Assembly: GCA_027621405.1 (NCBI GenBank)
Contig: JAQCBT010000003.1
Coordinates: 62,001 to 126,000, forward strand
DNA from: Pseudomonadota bacterium
GTDB taxonomy: Bacteria; Pseudomonadota; Gammaproteobacteria; Pseudomonadales; Pseudohongiellaceae
Length of the DNA: 64,000 nt
Direction of reading: 5' to 3'
Under the pieces are notes generated by a model. That model had not been told where the DNA came from. It did no database searches and saw only the letters and a list, made by a program, of their open reading frames with translations. A program made the position numbers and the translations under genes. Below are positions 47,495 through 57,354 of this stretch, piece by piece; positions within the stretch are counted from its first letter, which is position 1, and the number at the start of each line of letters is the position of its first letter.

Positions 47495-48922
47495 ATGATT
47501 AGCTTGCAGGACTACCTGGCCATGGATGCGAGCGCCATGGCCGAGGGGATCAGGACGGCACAATTCACACCTCGCGAACTGCTGGACTGCGCCATTGAGC
47601 AGGCGCAGAAACTTAACCCGCGGCTCAACGCCATAAACACCCCTTGCTTCGAGCAGGCTTCGGCCATACTCGACGCCTTACCGGCCGACACTGCCATGGG
47701 CGGCCTGCCCTTCCTCATCAAGGATCTGAGCGACCTCAAGGACATCCCTACCCACAAGGGCAGCGCGCTGTTTGCCGATTTCGTTCCCAACCAGAGTGCC
47801 ACCATTGTCGAGCGCTTCCTGCAGGCCGGCATGATTCCCATCGGCAAGAGCAACACGCCGGAACTCGGGCTAACGATAACGACCGAACCTGTCGCCACCG
47901 GAATAACACGTAATCCATGGAACCTGCACCACTCAACGGGAGGCTCCAGCGGTGGCGCGGCGGCGGCCGTTGCCGCCGGCATCGTACCCGTTGCCCATGC
48001 CACCGATGGCGGCGGTTCCATCCGCATTCCCGCCAGTTGCTGTGGACTGGTGGGCCTGAAGCCAAGCCGGGGTCTGACGCTTATCGAGCCCGGCCTGGCC
48101 GAATCCTGGAGCGGCATGAGCGTGGGGCACGTGCTCAGCCGAAGTGTACGTGACTGCGCGAAGTTCCTGGAATTGATCTCTCTGGACAAGCCGCTGCTCT
48201 ATCCAATGCCGACTGCACCCAGAGATTTCACAGCGCAACTGGGCGCTGGGCCCGGCCCCCTGCAAATCGCTGTGCAAACCTGGCACCCTTTCGGCGAAGC
48301 CGTCGATCAGGATTGTATCGATGCGGTAAACACCGCAGCCAGACTGTGCGAATCACTCGGCCACAGCGTCACTGAACTCGATACGAAGCCCGACTACCGT
48401 GCGGCGGCAAAGGCCATGAACAGCCTCATCGCACTACACACCTTTCAGGCTCTGAATACGCGCGTGAAAGAGCTGCAACTGAGCCTGGATACCGCTCCCA
48501 TGGAGACTTCCACCAGGCAGATGGCGCAGTACGGCGCCAGCCTGGGAATCGACGATTACACCCAGGCTATCGAGACCCTGCATCGTGTCGGCAGGGAGAT
48601 GGATGCCCTGCATGAGCGTTACGATGCAGTGCTGTCTCCCGTGCTGGCGAAGACGCCGGCCACCCTGGGCTGGCTCGATATGAACAGCGAGAAGGCCACC
48701 ACTTACATCAATCGCTACAAGTCCTACGGCGGCTTCACCGCCCTGCACAATGGCACCGGCCAACCCGCGCTCTCCGTTCCCATGTCCAGCACCGCAGACA
48801 GCCTGCCGATAGGTGTCATGTTTTCCGCCGCCTGGGGTGGTGACCTGACGCTGCTGCAACTGGCCGCCCAGATTGAGTCGGCGCGCCCCTGGCCCCTGCT
48901 TGCACCTCTGGCCATCGCCTGA
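47495..48922 (+). CDS. Amidase-signature family hydrolase
   Basis: A 475-residue AS-family amidase. The Ser-cisSer-Lys triad is visible as Lys76 (PFLIKDLSD), Ser151 in the STGGSSGGAAAA signature and Ser175 in DGGGSIRIPA. It lacks GatA partner genes and its second half diverges from GatA, so a stand-alone amidase acting on a small aliphatic or aromatic amide is likely. The substrate is unknown. It begins 25 bases after pilU on the same strand, probably read from the same transcript without a functional link. Confidence 0.9.
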   Translation: MISLQDYLAMDASAMAEGIRTAQFTPRELLDCAIEQAQKLNPRLNAINTPCFEQASAILDALPADTAMGGLPFLIKDLSDLKDIPTHKGSALFADFVPNQSATIVERFLQAGMIPIGKSNTPELGLTITTEPVATGITRNPWNLHHSTGGSSGGAAAAVAAGIVPVAHATDGGGSIRIPASCCGLVGLKPSRGLTLIEPGLAESWSGMSVGHVLSRSVRDCAKFLELISLDKPLLYPMPTAPRDFTAQLGAGPGPLQIAVQTWHPFGEAVDQDCIDAVNTAARLCESLGHSVTELDTKPDYRAAAKAMNSLIALHTFQALNTRVKELQLSLDTAPMETSTRQMAQYGASLGIDDYTQAIETLHRVGREMDALHERYDAVLSPVLAKTPATLGWLDMNSEKATTYINRYKSYGGFTALHNGTGQPALSVPMSSTADSLPIGVMFSAAWGGDLTLLQLAAQIESARPWPLLAPLAIA

Positions 48923-49049
48923 TTTCGCGACGAGCCTGACCGGACGATTGCCCGCCGCAGTGACTATTTGGCACAGCCTCAACCTGTTTCATTCCAGAGC
49001 ATCGGCGTACAATACGTCTGCAACTAAAGGCTCAAGCTGGAGAAAAACA

Positions 49050-50054
49050 ATGAAAATCAATACCCTGGTAGCCGCCATCGGCACCTGCAGCGTCCTGGTA
49101 TGCAGCCAATCCCTGGCTCAAGACAGTGGTATCCCCCGCACCGAATGGGGCGTGCCTGACTTCCAGGGCTATTGGCGTAATAACACGGTAATGCCCTTCC
49201 AGCGAGCGCAGGAGCTGGGCAACCAGCAGGCATTCACTGTCGAAGAAGCTCGCCGCCTGGAGCGCGCCGCCCAGCAGGCCGTGGAACAGGACAATGAGCC
49301 GCTGGATCCGAATCGCCCGGCACCGGAGCTGGAAGCCCTGCCACCCGTGGGCAACTATGACCTGTTCTGGACCGACCGCGGCATGTTCCTGCCCACCATC
49401 GATGGTGAGTACCGAACCTCGGCCATCATCGATCCTCCCAATGGTCGCATTCCGGAGCGGGTAGAAGGATTCACACCGTTTTTCACCAGCAACAACGACG
49501 GCCCCGAGGGTCGAAGCCTCGGCGAGCGCTGCCTGTTGTCTTTCGGCAATTCCTCCGGCCCGGTCATGTCACCAGTGATGTATAACAGTCACTTCCAGAT
49601 CAACCAGGCTCCGGGTTACGTGGTGATCACAGTGGAGATGATTCACGACGCGCGCATCATTCCCATTACCAATGATCGCGACGAGATGAAATCTGCCATA
49701 CAGCAAAAATGGATGGGCGACTCCATTGGCCGCTGGGAAGGCGACACCCTGATCGTGGAAACCAAGAACTACAATCCCGCCATGAGCTACATGGGCGCCA
49801 GCACCGAGAATCTTACGGTTATCGAAACCTTCCGATTCGAGGGGCCCGACAAGCTTATCTATGGCTTCACCGTGGATGATCCCTCTGTCTACTCTGCACA
49901 GTGGAGCGGCGAGATGCCCATCACCCGCATGGATGAGCCGGTGTTCGAATACGCCTGCCACGAGGGCAACTACGGCATCATCGGCATCCTTGCCGGCGCC
50001 CGGCGCATCGAGGTCATGGACGAACTCGGCATCGAGCGCGCCATCGAGCAGTAA
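49050..50054 (+). CDS. Secreted protein of a YEYACHEGNYG-type family, function unknown
   Basis: The real start is ATG 49050 (GGAG upstream), not 48873, giving 334 residues with a signal peptide ending SQSLAQ. The mature protein has WGVPDFQGYW near its N-terminus, SIGRWEGDTLIVETKNY in the middle and FEYACHEGNYGIIGILAGAR near the end, blocks I recall from a large secreted family common in marine gammaproteobacteria and Acidobacteria. No catalytic role is established. A strong terminator follows the stop. Confidence 0.75.
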   Translation: MKINTLVAAIGTCSVLVCSQSLAQDSGIPRTEWGVPDFQGYWRNNTVMPFQRAQELGNQQAFTVEEARRLERAAQQAVEQDNEPLDPNRPAPELEALPPVGNYDLFWTDRGMFLPTIDGEYRTSAIIDPPNGRIPERVEGFTPFFTSNNDGPEGRSLGERCLLSFGNSSGPVMSPVMYNSHFQINQAPGYVVITVEMIHDARIIPITNDRDEMKSAIQQKWMGDSIGRWEGDTLIVETKNYNPAMSYMGASTENLTVIETFRFEGPDKLIYGFTVDDPSVYSAQWSGEMPITRMDEPVFEYACHEGNYGIIGILAGARRIEVMDELGIERAIEQ

Positions 50055-50086
50055 GCAGTAAATCTGTTTAGCTGAACCCACCGTAG

Positions 50087-50113
50087 AAAAGGACAGCCAT
50101 GCTGTCCTTTTTT
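50087..50113 (+). terminator. Rho-independent terminator
   Basis: AAAAGGACAGC-CAT-GCTGTCCTTTT forms an 11-bp stem with a 3-base loop, and T residues continue after it. It lies 33 bases after the secreted-protein stop. The A run on the left makes it partly bidirectional. Confidence 0.88.
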
Positions 50114-50184
50114 ATTTCCGACAGTAGCCAATTCATTCTCTGCCTCAAAATCCTGTAATCAACAATTATCCTGTCGAGCCCATC

Positions 50185-50859
50185 ATGATCACACTGCATC
50201 ACCTGGAATATTCCCAATCCTTCCGCATCCTCTGGCTGCTCGAAGAGCTGGGCGTAGAGTACGAGTTAAGACTGTACGAGCGCGACAAGGAAACCCATCT
50301 GGCACCGCCAGAGTACAAGGAACTGTCGCCTCTCGGCTCTGCTCCGGTGATTACCGATGGTGACCTGGTACTGGCAGAATCCAGTGCCATCGTGGACTAT
50401 ATACTCGACCAGCATCCCAATGAACAATTGCGCCCCTCACCTGGAAATCCCGATCGCACCCGTTACCTGTTCTGGTTTCATACCTCACAGGGTTCCATGA
50501 TGTCCCTCATGCTCATGGAGGCTGTCTTCCAGATCCTCATTGCCCGGGTTCCATTCTGGATGCGGGGCTTGATTCGAGGCGTGCTCAATGAAGCGTCCAA
50601 TCGATTAATCAAGCCTCGAATGCAAAAACTGCTGGAACTTGCCGAGGAAGATCTCGAAGAACAACCCTGGTTCGGGGGGGATGAGTTGAGCGCCGCCGAC
50701 ATTATGCTGTGCTATCCCATGGAGTCAGCCAAGTCCCGTGGCTATATCACCCCAAAACACGATAACTGCAACGACTGGCTGGATCGGGTATTTCATCATC
50801 CCAGCTACCAGGCTGCGCGCAAGAAAGACGGTAAGGACAGCATCGTGTTGAAGGTGTAG
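50185..50859 (+). CDS. Glutathione S-transferase family protein
   Basis: A 224-residue cytosolic protein. The thioredoxin-like N-domain has YSQSFRILWLLEELGV, the cis-Pro GSAPVITD and the glutathione-binding LAESSAIVDYI. The helical C-domain has GDELSAADIMLCYPMES. The conjugated substrate is unknown; detoxification is the usual role. Start is one of two close ATG codons (50185). It is flanked by terminators, so it is a single-gene unit. Confidence 0.9.
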   Translation: MITLHHLEYSQSFRILWLLEELGVEYELRLYERDKETHLAPPEYKELSPLGSAPVITDGDLVLAESSAIVDYILDQHPNEQLRPSPGNPDRTRYLFWFHTSQGSMMSLMLMEAVFQILIARVPFWMRGLIRGVLNEASNRLIKPRMQKLLELAEEDLEEQPWFGGDELSAADIMLCYPMESAKSRGYITPKHDNCNDWLDRVFHHPSYQAARKKDGKDSIVLKV

Positions 50860-50949
50860 TCCCATCCGGTGCTGAATCGATTGACCTCGATTCGGGAGAC
50901 GTGGGGGGCGATAAAAACTCATCCCTGGACGCAGTTTTGAAATCACAAA

Positions 50950-50977
50950 AAAAAGAGAGGCCAAGGCCTCTCTTTTT
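50950..50977. terminator. Bidirectional terminator between GST and TonB receptor
   Basis: AAAAAGAGAGGCC-AA-GGCCTCTCTTTTT is a perfect 13-bp stem with a 2-base loop, with A and T runs on both sides. It serves the convergent GST gene (+) and the phytase-linked receptor (-). Confidence 0.9.
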
Positions 50978-51000
50978 GTATTTTCTGAAACTCAAGAACC

Positions 51001-53523
51001 TCAGAAAGTGTAACGCACACCCATTCCGTAGGTAGTGCCGTACTCGTCGTACTGGGACAGGCGATTACGGTTGCCGAAGTAGTAGAACTCAGGCTCGTCG
51101 TTCAGGTTGATCGCCTCGGCAGTAATCATGAGGTTCTCGTTGACTTCATAGCGAGCCGTCAGGTCCACCTGGAAGAAGTCATCGGTATAACGATCACCCA
51201 GGGGATCATCGCCCACTTCATCGAGGAAGCTGCTGCGGTAGTTACCCGCCAGGCGCACGTCCCAGGGACCCAGGTCGTAGCCAACGGCAAGGTTACCGGT
51301 GTGCTTGGCCTGCTTGAAGAACGGAATCGTGCGCTGCCCGTACACGGAAGCCGCCGGCAGATCGGTCTCGCCGTCAGTCATGGTGTAGTTGGCCACGAAC
51401 AGGAAACCGTTATCGAAAGCCGTCTGGAAAGACACTTCGAAGCCGAGGATATCTGCATCGTCGGTGTTGATGAACGTACCTGCCACATCCCACACCTGCC
51501 CGCGGAAGGAAACGTCTTCCGCCTCCACTTCCACGATGGCGTCATCGATCTGCTTGTAGAAGAGGCCCGCACCAAAGAACGTCGCATTTCCGAAGTAATG
51601 CTCATAGGTCAGGTCGAAGTTCCAGGCAGTGGTGGCATCTAGCGCCGGATTACCGCCCGAGATTTCGTTGTCTTCCGTGTCCACGACGGCACCGGCATTG
51701 GATTCCTGGAAACCGGGACGCACCAGAGAGCGGAACAGGCCAACGCGTACCACCTGCTCAGCGGATACATCGAACTTCACGTTCAGAGAAGGTGCCCAGA
51801 AGCCATAGTTGTTTTCGAAACGAGTAGCCCCTGTGAAGGTGTCTCCATCGAAGCCCTTGCCGTTGTAGGTGGCATCGGTGTCTTCGTAGCGCAAGCCGTA
51901 TACCCAGGTCGCGTTACCCGCGCGAGTGGTCGCCATCGCATAGGCAGAGAACACGTCTTCCTCGGTGACCCAGTCGGCCGGGATGGATTCTTCTTCCTCG
52001 TCGCCGCTGAATTCGAAGGCGCCGCCTGGATTCACGCAACCGTTAGTACCGTCAGACAGAGTGAGGCTGCCGCTTCCAAGGGAACTGGTAAACGCCTTGG
52101 CCTGTCCGAAAGTCGCAGTGGGACCTGAGTTTGTATTCAGGAAGCTGCTGGTAAAGGTGAAGTCACCGGATGCCAGGGTAATATCATCGATAGGCTCATA
52201 GCCACAGAAGTCGTAGAGGTTTACTTTCTCGCGTTGGCGAATCTTCAGGCCGTATTGCAGGTCTGTGTTGTCGCTCAGCTCAAAATAGACGTCCACCTTA
52301 CCACCCACGTCTTCGTCAGTATTCAGTGTGAACTCGCGCTCCCAGGCATTCAGGGTAAATATGTTGGGATCATACAGACCTGATGGAAAGGTTACGAAAG
52401 GACGCTCAGCCACGGAACCATCATAGGTAATAGGCTCATCCAGTTCTTCACTGCGATAGATCACAGCTTGTCGGTCACGATCATCTTGCTCTGCTTCCGA
52501 AGTGAAGAATTCAAATTCGGCGCGGTTGCGGTCGTTGATCTGCAGCTCGGCGCCAAGACGCAACGAGGTGATCTCGCGAATCTCGGTGCGATTACGACTC
52601 TCAGTATCGGCTCGCGCTGTGGCGTAGCTGTATTCAGAGCCGTTGATTACTGGATCATTATCTTCGAAGCTGTCGCGCACTTCCCATTTCGCACGCCATT
52701 CCGTATCGGAGTACTCATTGTGGAAGACGTGGGCGAAATAGCGGTTGCCAGTATCGGTCATGTAATCCAGTGCAAGTACTACACCATCGCGCTCGCGGGT
52801 CAGGTCGTAGTAGCGTGTTTCGTAGTCATCGTTGGGTGCAACGTCGCTCCAGCCACCTGTTTCATTGTTGTGGGCAATGATGCGACGGGACTGGTCACTC
52901 AGCACCAGGGCGGCACCAAACTCGCCCTCACCCATGCGCCAACGGTTGGTGAAGGTTGCGGCCAACTTGGGGTTGTCGGCGTCATTTGTCAGCTCATTGA
53001 ATGAAGACTCAGCTTTCAGGCGCACGAACATGTCGTCGTAGGAGAAAGCAGTGATGGTTTCCAGGTCGATGGCACCACCGATGGTGTCAGCGTCCAGGTT
53101 GGGTGTCAGGGTCTTATAGACAGTCATGCTGTCCAGCAGGTCGGAAGGTACGCCGTCGAGGATGATACCGCGACGATCTTCCGGAGCCGCCGTGCTCACG
53201 CCGTTGATGGTCATGGCATTGAGATCTGTGTTCATGCCGCGCACGGTGACGTAACGGCCTTCACCCTGGTCGTTCTCTACCATGATGCCGGAGATACGGC
53301 GCAGGGATTCTGCCACGTTGATGTCGGCGAAGTTGCCAAGTGCATCGGAGTCAACGACGCCGGCAACCTTGTCGGAATCGCGCTGTTTCTGGATCGCGCT
53401 CTGTAAGGTAGCGCGACTACCACGAACAACGATCTCGTCGATAGATTCCTGGGCAAGAGCTGGGGTCGCGCAGGCGATGCCCACGGCCACTGCCAGTGTG
53501 TTTCGAGGTAAATAATTCTTCAT
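51001..53523 (-). CDS. TonB-dependent outer-membrane receptor, phytase-linked
   Basis: An 840-residue receptor. Signal peptide ends TPALAQ; TonB box-like IDEIVVRGSR; plug blocks ADINVAESLRRISGIMV and VRGMNTDLNAMTING, typical of the TIGR01782-type (Xanthomonas/Caulobacter) receptors. The last strand ends MGVRYTF with a terminal Phe. It follows the phytase gene on the same strand with 178 bases between, which carry their own PhoB-box-like site, so it may have a second promoter. Phytate or a product is the likely ligand. Confidence 0.92.
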   Translation of the reverse strand: MKNYLPRNTLAVAVGIACATPALAQESIDEIVVRGSRATLQSAIQKQRDSDKVAGVVDSDALGNFADINVAESLRRISGIMVENDQGEGRYVTVRGMNTDLNAMTINGVSTAAPEDRRGIILDGVPSDLLDSMTVYKTLTPNLDADTIGGAIDLETITAFSYDDMFVRLKAESSFNELTNDADNPKLAATFTNRWRMGEGEFGAALVLSDQSRRIIAHNNETGGWSDVAPNDDYETRYYDLTRERDGVVLALDYMTDTGNRYFAHVFHNEYSDTEWRAKWEVRDSFEDNDPVINGSEYSYATARADTESRNRTEIREITSLRLGAELQINDRNRAEFEFFTSEAEQDDRDRQAVIYRSEELDEPITYDGSVAERPFVTFPSGLYDPNIFTLNAWEREFTLNTDEDVGGKVDVYFELSDNTDLQYGLKIRQREKVNLYDFCGYEPIDDITLASGDFTFTSSFLNTNSGPTATFGQAKAFTSSLGSGSLTLSDGTNGCVNPGGAFEFSGDEEEESIPADWVTEEDVFSAYAMATTRAGNATWVYGLRYEDTDATYNGKGFDGDTFTGATRFENNYGFWAPSLNVKFDVSAEQVVRVGLFRSLVRPGFQESNAGAVVDTEDNEISGGNPALDATTAWNFDLTYEHYFGNATFFGAGLFYKQIDDAIVEVEAEDVSFRGQVWDVAGTFINTDDADILGFEVSFQTAFDNGFLFVANYTMTDGETDLPAASVYGQRTIPFFKQAKHTGNLAVGYDLGPWDVRLAGNYRSSFLDEVGDDPLGDRYTDDFFQVDLTARYEVNENLMITAEAINLNDEPEFYYFGNRNRLSQYDEYGTTYGMGVRYTF

Positions 53524-53652
53524 TGAGCTTCCCTTGATAGCTATGGAATTTTGCGGTAATACAATACAAGGGCGCTATGACTGTTTAATTACATTAACAA
53601 GTCAGAAATTTTACAATTCAGAAAATAAGAGTCAGTTCTCTCTATTTATTAC

Positions 53653-53670
53653 AAGACTGTCTTATGACAT
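53653..53670 (-). promoter_or_regulatory. Candidate Pho box between phytase and receptor
   Basis: Minus strand ATGTCATAAGACAGTCTT matches CTGTCATAAAWCTGTCAY at 14 of 18 positions. It lies 130 bases upstream of the receptor start, so it may drive the receptor separately from the phytase. Confidence 0.4.
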
Positions 53671-53701
53671 TGCTGTCGCAATTATGAAGCAATGGAAATG
53701 A

Positions 53702-54796
53702 TTACAACCCGAGCGCCCTTGCTATCTCAGCCCAGGAGATGTACTTGAAGCCCTGGGTATCGTCCGGCAAGGTATTGAAGCCATCCTGTACCACCAATAA
53801 CCCCTGCTCGAAATCGCTTCCCAGCGCAGAGCTACTCACGTCGAGTCCATCGGTCTCCTGGGAACCATCCACGCTGCCATCAGTCCGGTCGGCCACCATG
53901 AAACTACCGCGATAGTTAAACGGCGGCAGCCGGTCATAGACCGCGTAGCTGAAATTACCCTGGCTGGATACCACCAGGTAGCCACCATTACCCGCCACAT
54001 AGAGGCTCATGCCTTCCACATCTGCCGCCAGGATAGAGTTATCGATCTCCATGACCGTGGTCTGGGTCGCGGGCTGGGTGTGACTGGCGGGGAAAGCGTA
54101 GATTCCCTCATTCTCCACCCCGACGAAAAGGCGCTGCTGGGCATCGTCGGCCACGCAGCCTTCCGGCTGGCTGGATACGGCAAACTCACGCACCAGGGTG
54201 GAACTTACGGACAGTGGATCGGCACTGCTTCCACCCGATGCCGTCTCCAGTAACCACTGCTGGTAGCGACCGTCGGTGTCATTCACGAACACCTGCAAGC
54301 CAGCCTCATTCCTGAACATGCACAGGCCATAGGGCTCGCTTAGCCCGGAGAGGATCTCGCTATTGCGCAGCCAGGTGACCTGTCCTTCCCGGTCTATGGC
54401 GAACAAACTCACTGTGTTGTTGCTGCGGTTGCTGGCCGCGGCGATGGCGGACCAGGCCGTTCCGCCCATATCACTGCGGGTAAGGTAGCGCAGGTCGACA
54501 TTATTGGTGAGCCCGGCCCGGATAAATTGCTGGCGCCGGCCCTGCAGGTCATAGACTTCGAGACCCGCCTGCTTGTCCGTTCCCAGTACCAGGCTGCGTG
54601 TCGCATCGTTGGGATGAATCCAGATCGCCGGGTCGTCTGCCGCATCGTCGCCACTGGCTACCGGATCAGTCTCCAGGGTCGGATAGACGATTGCCGCATT
54701 GGGTGGAGGTGGCGCGGGCTGGTCCATGGCGCAGCCAGCAAGAAGAACAGTGACAATAAGAGAAGGAAGCAGGCGAACCACAGAAAACATCGACAT
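53702..54796 (-). CDS. Beta-propeller phytase, lipoprotein
   Basis: A 364-residue phytase of the six-bladed PhyC/BPP family. A lipobox (VTVLLAGC) gives a lipidated N-terminus at about residue 22. The Ca2+ and phosphate-binding blocks DDAADDPAIWIHP, LGTDKQAGLEVYDL, QPEGCVADDAQQRLFVGVE and DVEGMSLYV are present. It cleaves phosphate from calcium-phytate in the periplasm or at the surface. The TonB receptor gene follows downstream, and the pairing of BPP with TonB receptors is known in other proteobacteria. A good PhoB-box-like site lies 43 bases before the ATG. Confidence 0.92.
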   Translation of the reverse strand: MSMFSVVRLLPSLIVTVLLAGCAMDQPAPPPPNAAIVYPTLETDPVASGDDAADDPAIWIHPNDATRSLVLGTDKQAGLEVYDLQGRRQQFIRAGLTNNVDLRYLTRSDMGGTAWSAIAAASNRSNNTVSLFAIDREGQVTWLRNSEILSGLSEPYGLCMFRNEAGLQVFVNDTDGRYQQWLLETASGGSSADPLSVSSTLVREFAVSSQPEGCVADDAQQRLFVGVENEGIYAFPASHTQPATQTTVMEIDNSILAADVEGMSLYVAGNGGYLVVSSQGNFSYAVYDRLPPFNYRGSFMVADRTDGSVDGSQETDGLDVSSSALGSDFEQGLLVVQDGFNTLPDDTQGFKYISWAEIARALGL

Positions 54797-54839
54797 CCCC
54801 GGAGCTGGTTTCAGACCTGCGCCATCTTAAGGGGAAGGT

Positions 54840-54857
54840 GTTTCAGTTTTACGACAA
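54840..54857 (-). promoter_or_regulatory. Candidate Pho box and promoter of the phytase gene
   Basis: Minus strand TTGTCGTAAAACTGAAAC matches CTGTCATAAAACTGTCAY at 14 of 18 positions. A TAAGAT -10-like hexamer begins 10 bases downstream, the spacing known for E. coli PhoB promoters, and the ATG is 43 bases away. Confidence 0.5.
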
Positions 54858-54906
54858 TTTCGCCTTAATCGACAGGCCTGCTTGGCAGATGCAAAGAGTC
54901 GAGAGC

Positions 54907-55881
54907 TTACAGTGCATCGTGCCGCTTGGCGGTCACCTCCGCCATGATGGCGATGGCAATCTCCGCCGGCGTCTTGCTACCGATCTGGAAGCCGATGGGG
55001 GCGTGCAGAATATCGATCTCGTCCCTGGTCAGGCCAAGCTCCGGGAGTCGTTCCCGACGTGCAGCGGAGGTGCGCTCGCTACCCATCGCTCCCACATAGA
55101 ACGCGTCGGTCTTCAGGGCTTCCATCAGGGCCATGTCGTCCACCCGGGGATCATGGGCCAGGGCAATGACACCGCTGTAGGGATTGCTGAAGCGTTCGCG
55201 CACCACATCGTCGGGTAAGCGCGAAGTCACTTCCACCCCATCCACTTCCCAGTTATCAAGATAGTTCGGTCGCGGATCGCACAGGGTCACGTGGTATTCC
55301 AGCGCCAGCGCGAGTTCTGCCACGTAGCGAGCTACATCCCCTGCCCCTAGCAACAACAATCGATACATGGGGCTGAGACTGTGAATCATCATACCCTGGT
55401 CGATGATAACCGCCTCCTCCGAGCTGCTGTCGGACGCTGTGATCTCACCGGTAGCGAGATTCAGGTGGCGGCTGACCTGCTTGTGATTCTCGAGATCGGA
55501 GTTCAGGCGAGTGAACACACTCTTGTTTGACTCAGTCGGCTCGATGTATTCCAGCAACACATGCAGCTGACCACCGCAGGGCAATTTGAGTCGCGCCTGC
55601 TCCTCGGCGGTCTTGCCGTACTTCACCTTGAAGGGCTTGCCTCCCTCCTCGTCGAACTGCTGCTTGAGGCTGCCATCGCGGAGCTGCTCGAGAAAATCTT
55701 CCTCGATGCAGCCACCGGAGATAGACCCCATGAGTTCGCCATCCAGGGTACAGGCCATCATCGCCCCGATAGGCCGGGGCGATGAGCCCCAGGTCTTGAG
55801 TATGGTGCAGAGCCAAACCGGGCGGTCTGACTCCAGCCATTGTGAGACGTGATAGATGATCTGTTGCTGACTGCTTAGCAT
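54907..55881 (-). CDS. XdhC/CoxI-family protein
   Basis: A 324-residue protein starting at ATG 55881 (GGAG upstream; the track uses GTG 55887). The N-terminal XdhC domain has WGSSPRPIGAMM and GSISGGCIEEDF, the cysteine being the one implicated in binding molybdenum cofactor. The C-terminal Rossmann domain has LLLLGAGDVARYVAELA and FYVGAMGS. The family inserts or sulfurates Mo cofactor in xanthine dehydrogenase- and CO dehydrogenase-type enzymes. None is in the window; a MobA-like gene lies at 25.2 kb. It is divergent in function from the phytase locus beside it. Confidence 0.88.
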   Translation of the reverse strand: MLSSQQQIIYHVSQWLESDRPVWLCTILKTWGSSPRPIGAMMACTLDGELMGSISGGCIEEDFLEQLRDGSLKQQFDEEGGKPFKVKYGKTAEEQARLKLPCGGQLHVLLEYIEPTESNKSVFTRLNSDLENHKQVSRHLNLATGEITASDSSSEEAVIIDQGMMIHSLSPMYRLLLLGAGDVARYVAELALALEYHVTLCDPRPNYLDNWEVDGVEVTSRLPDDVVRERFSNPYSGVIALAHDPRVDDMALMEALKTDAFYVGAMGSERTSAARRERLPELGLTRDEIDILHAPIGFQIGSKTPAEIAIAIMAEVTAKRHDAL

Positions 55882-55950
55882 GGGCACTCCGGTCGGCTTA
55901 GGGCCATCATTTTACTCCAACAGCATGGCGCCTTACACCAGCATGGCAGC

Positions 55951-57354
55951 TTACACCGTACGGGTCTTCCATTTTCCACGGCGGAACACCAGTACTCCCA
56001 CCACACAGCTCAGCATGTCCGCCGCGAACACTGACCAGAACACGCCCTCGGGACCAATGCCAAGGCTGATGGCAAGCGTATACGCCATGGGCACCTGCAC
56101 TATCCAGAAGCACAGTATGTTGATCCAGGTTGGGGTCATGGTATCCCCGGCTCCGTTGAAGGCCTGGATCACCGCCATGCCGAATCCCCAGCCCACGTAA
56201 CCGTAGGCAAAGATGTGCAGGCACTGAATCGCGTACGCCAGCACCGCCGCCTCATCACTGAAGAAGCCGGCGAGCGGCCGGGTGAAGATCAACATGGCGA
56301 CGGCCGCGATGGCCATATAGGCGGCACTGTACTGCGCCACCCGCCAGGTGCTTACCTCGGCGCGATCCGGCAAGCCGGCACCGAGATTCTGCCCCACCAG
56401 GGTTGCCGTGGCATTACTCAGGCCCCAGGCCGGCAGGATGCTAAACATCACGATACGTACTGCGATGGTGTAACCCGCCACCGCCTCACTGCCGAAGCCG
56501 GACACGATCTGCATCAGGAACACCCAACTCGCCGTGGCCACCAGGAACTGAGCAATACCCCCGAGGGATATGCGCACCAGTGACCATACAATCGCCAGGC
56601 GTAAACCCAGTTCACTCCAATGTAACTGGATGCGGCCACGACTGGTGAGCAGGTAGAACAGGCCATAAGCCATGCCGATGCTGCGCCCGATATTCGTGGC
56701 CACCGCCGCGCCGGTTACACCCATTTCGGGAAAGGGTCCGTAACCATAGATCAGGCAGGGGTCGAGAACGATGTTGATGCCGTTAGCCAGGGTCAATGCG
56801 CGCATAGCGATGGCAGCATCACCGGCGCCCCGGAAGATCGCATTGATAAGAAACAAAAATACGATACTGAAGCAGGCGCCGAACATGATGCGGGTGTAAC
56901 TCTCGCCGGTGGCAATCACGGCATCATCGGCCCCCATGAGGCGCAGGATGTTCTCGGCGTAGAAGAGTCCGATCAATCCGACGACAACGGATACAAACAC
57001 ACCGATCCAGATCACCTGCCCCGCCGCTATCGCAGCCGCCTCGGGATCCTTCTCGCCGATACGCCGCGCCACCATGGCGGTCGCCCCCATGGAGAGCCCG
57101 ATGGCAATGGCGTACAGAAGTGTGATCACGGCCTCGGTCAAACCCACCGTCGCTACGGCATCGGTACCGAGACCGGACACGAAGAAGATATCCACGATGG
57201 CGAACACCGATTCCATGGCCATCTCCAGGATCATGGGCACCGCCAGCAGGAAGGTCATCCGTCCAATCGAACCGGTGGTGTAATCCAGTTCGCTGTCACC
57301 GGCCAATGCCTGTTTAAAGAGTTGCCAGAAATCTTTGATTTTTGCTGTTGTCAT
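55951..57354 (-). CDS. MATE-family multidrug/sodium antiporter
   Basis: A 467-residue, 12-helix exporter. I start at ATG 57354 (MTTAKIKDFW, AAGGA upstream); the track's extra 54 codons have no counterpart in the family. MATE blocks include PMILEMAMESVFAIVDIFFV, GLSMGATAMVARRIGE, RGAGDAAIAMRALTLANGI and NATATLVGQNLGAGLPDRA. It probably exports cationic drugs or metabolites against Na+ or H+. A perfect -10 TATAAT lies about 350 bases upstream, and the leader contains a 22-codon ORF with a strong ribosome site, suggesting translational attenuation. Confidence 0.92.
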   Translation of the reverse strand: MTTAKIKDFWQLFKQALAGDSELDYTTGSIGRMTFLLAVPMILEMAMESVFAIVDIFFVSGLGTDAVATVGLTEAVITLLYAIAIGLSMGATAMVARRIGEKDPEAAAIAAGQVIWIGVFVSVVVGLIGLFYAENILRLMGADDAVIATGESYTRIMFGACFSIVFLFLINAIFRGAGDAAIAMRALTLANGINIVLDPCLIYGYGPFPEMGVTGAAVATNIGRSIGMAYGLFYLLTSRGRIQLHWSELGLRLAIVWSLVRISLGGIAQFLVATASWVFLMQIVSGFGSEAVAGYTIAVRIVMFSILPAWGLSNATATLVGQNLGAGLPDRAEVSTWRVAQYSAAYMAIAAVAMLIFTRPLAGFFSDEAAVLAYAIQCLHIFAYGYVGWGFGMAVIQAFNGAGDTMTPTWINILCFWIVQVPMAYTLAISLGIGPEGVFWSVFAADMLSCVVGVLVFRRGKWKTRTV

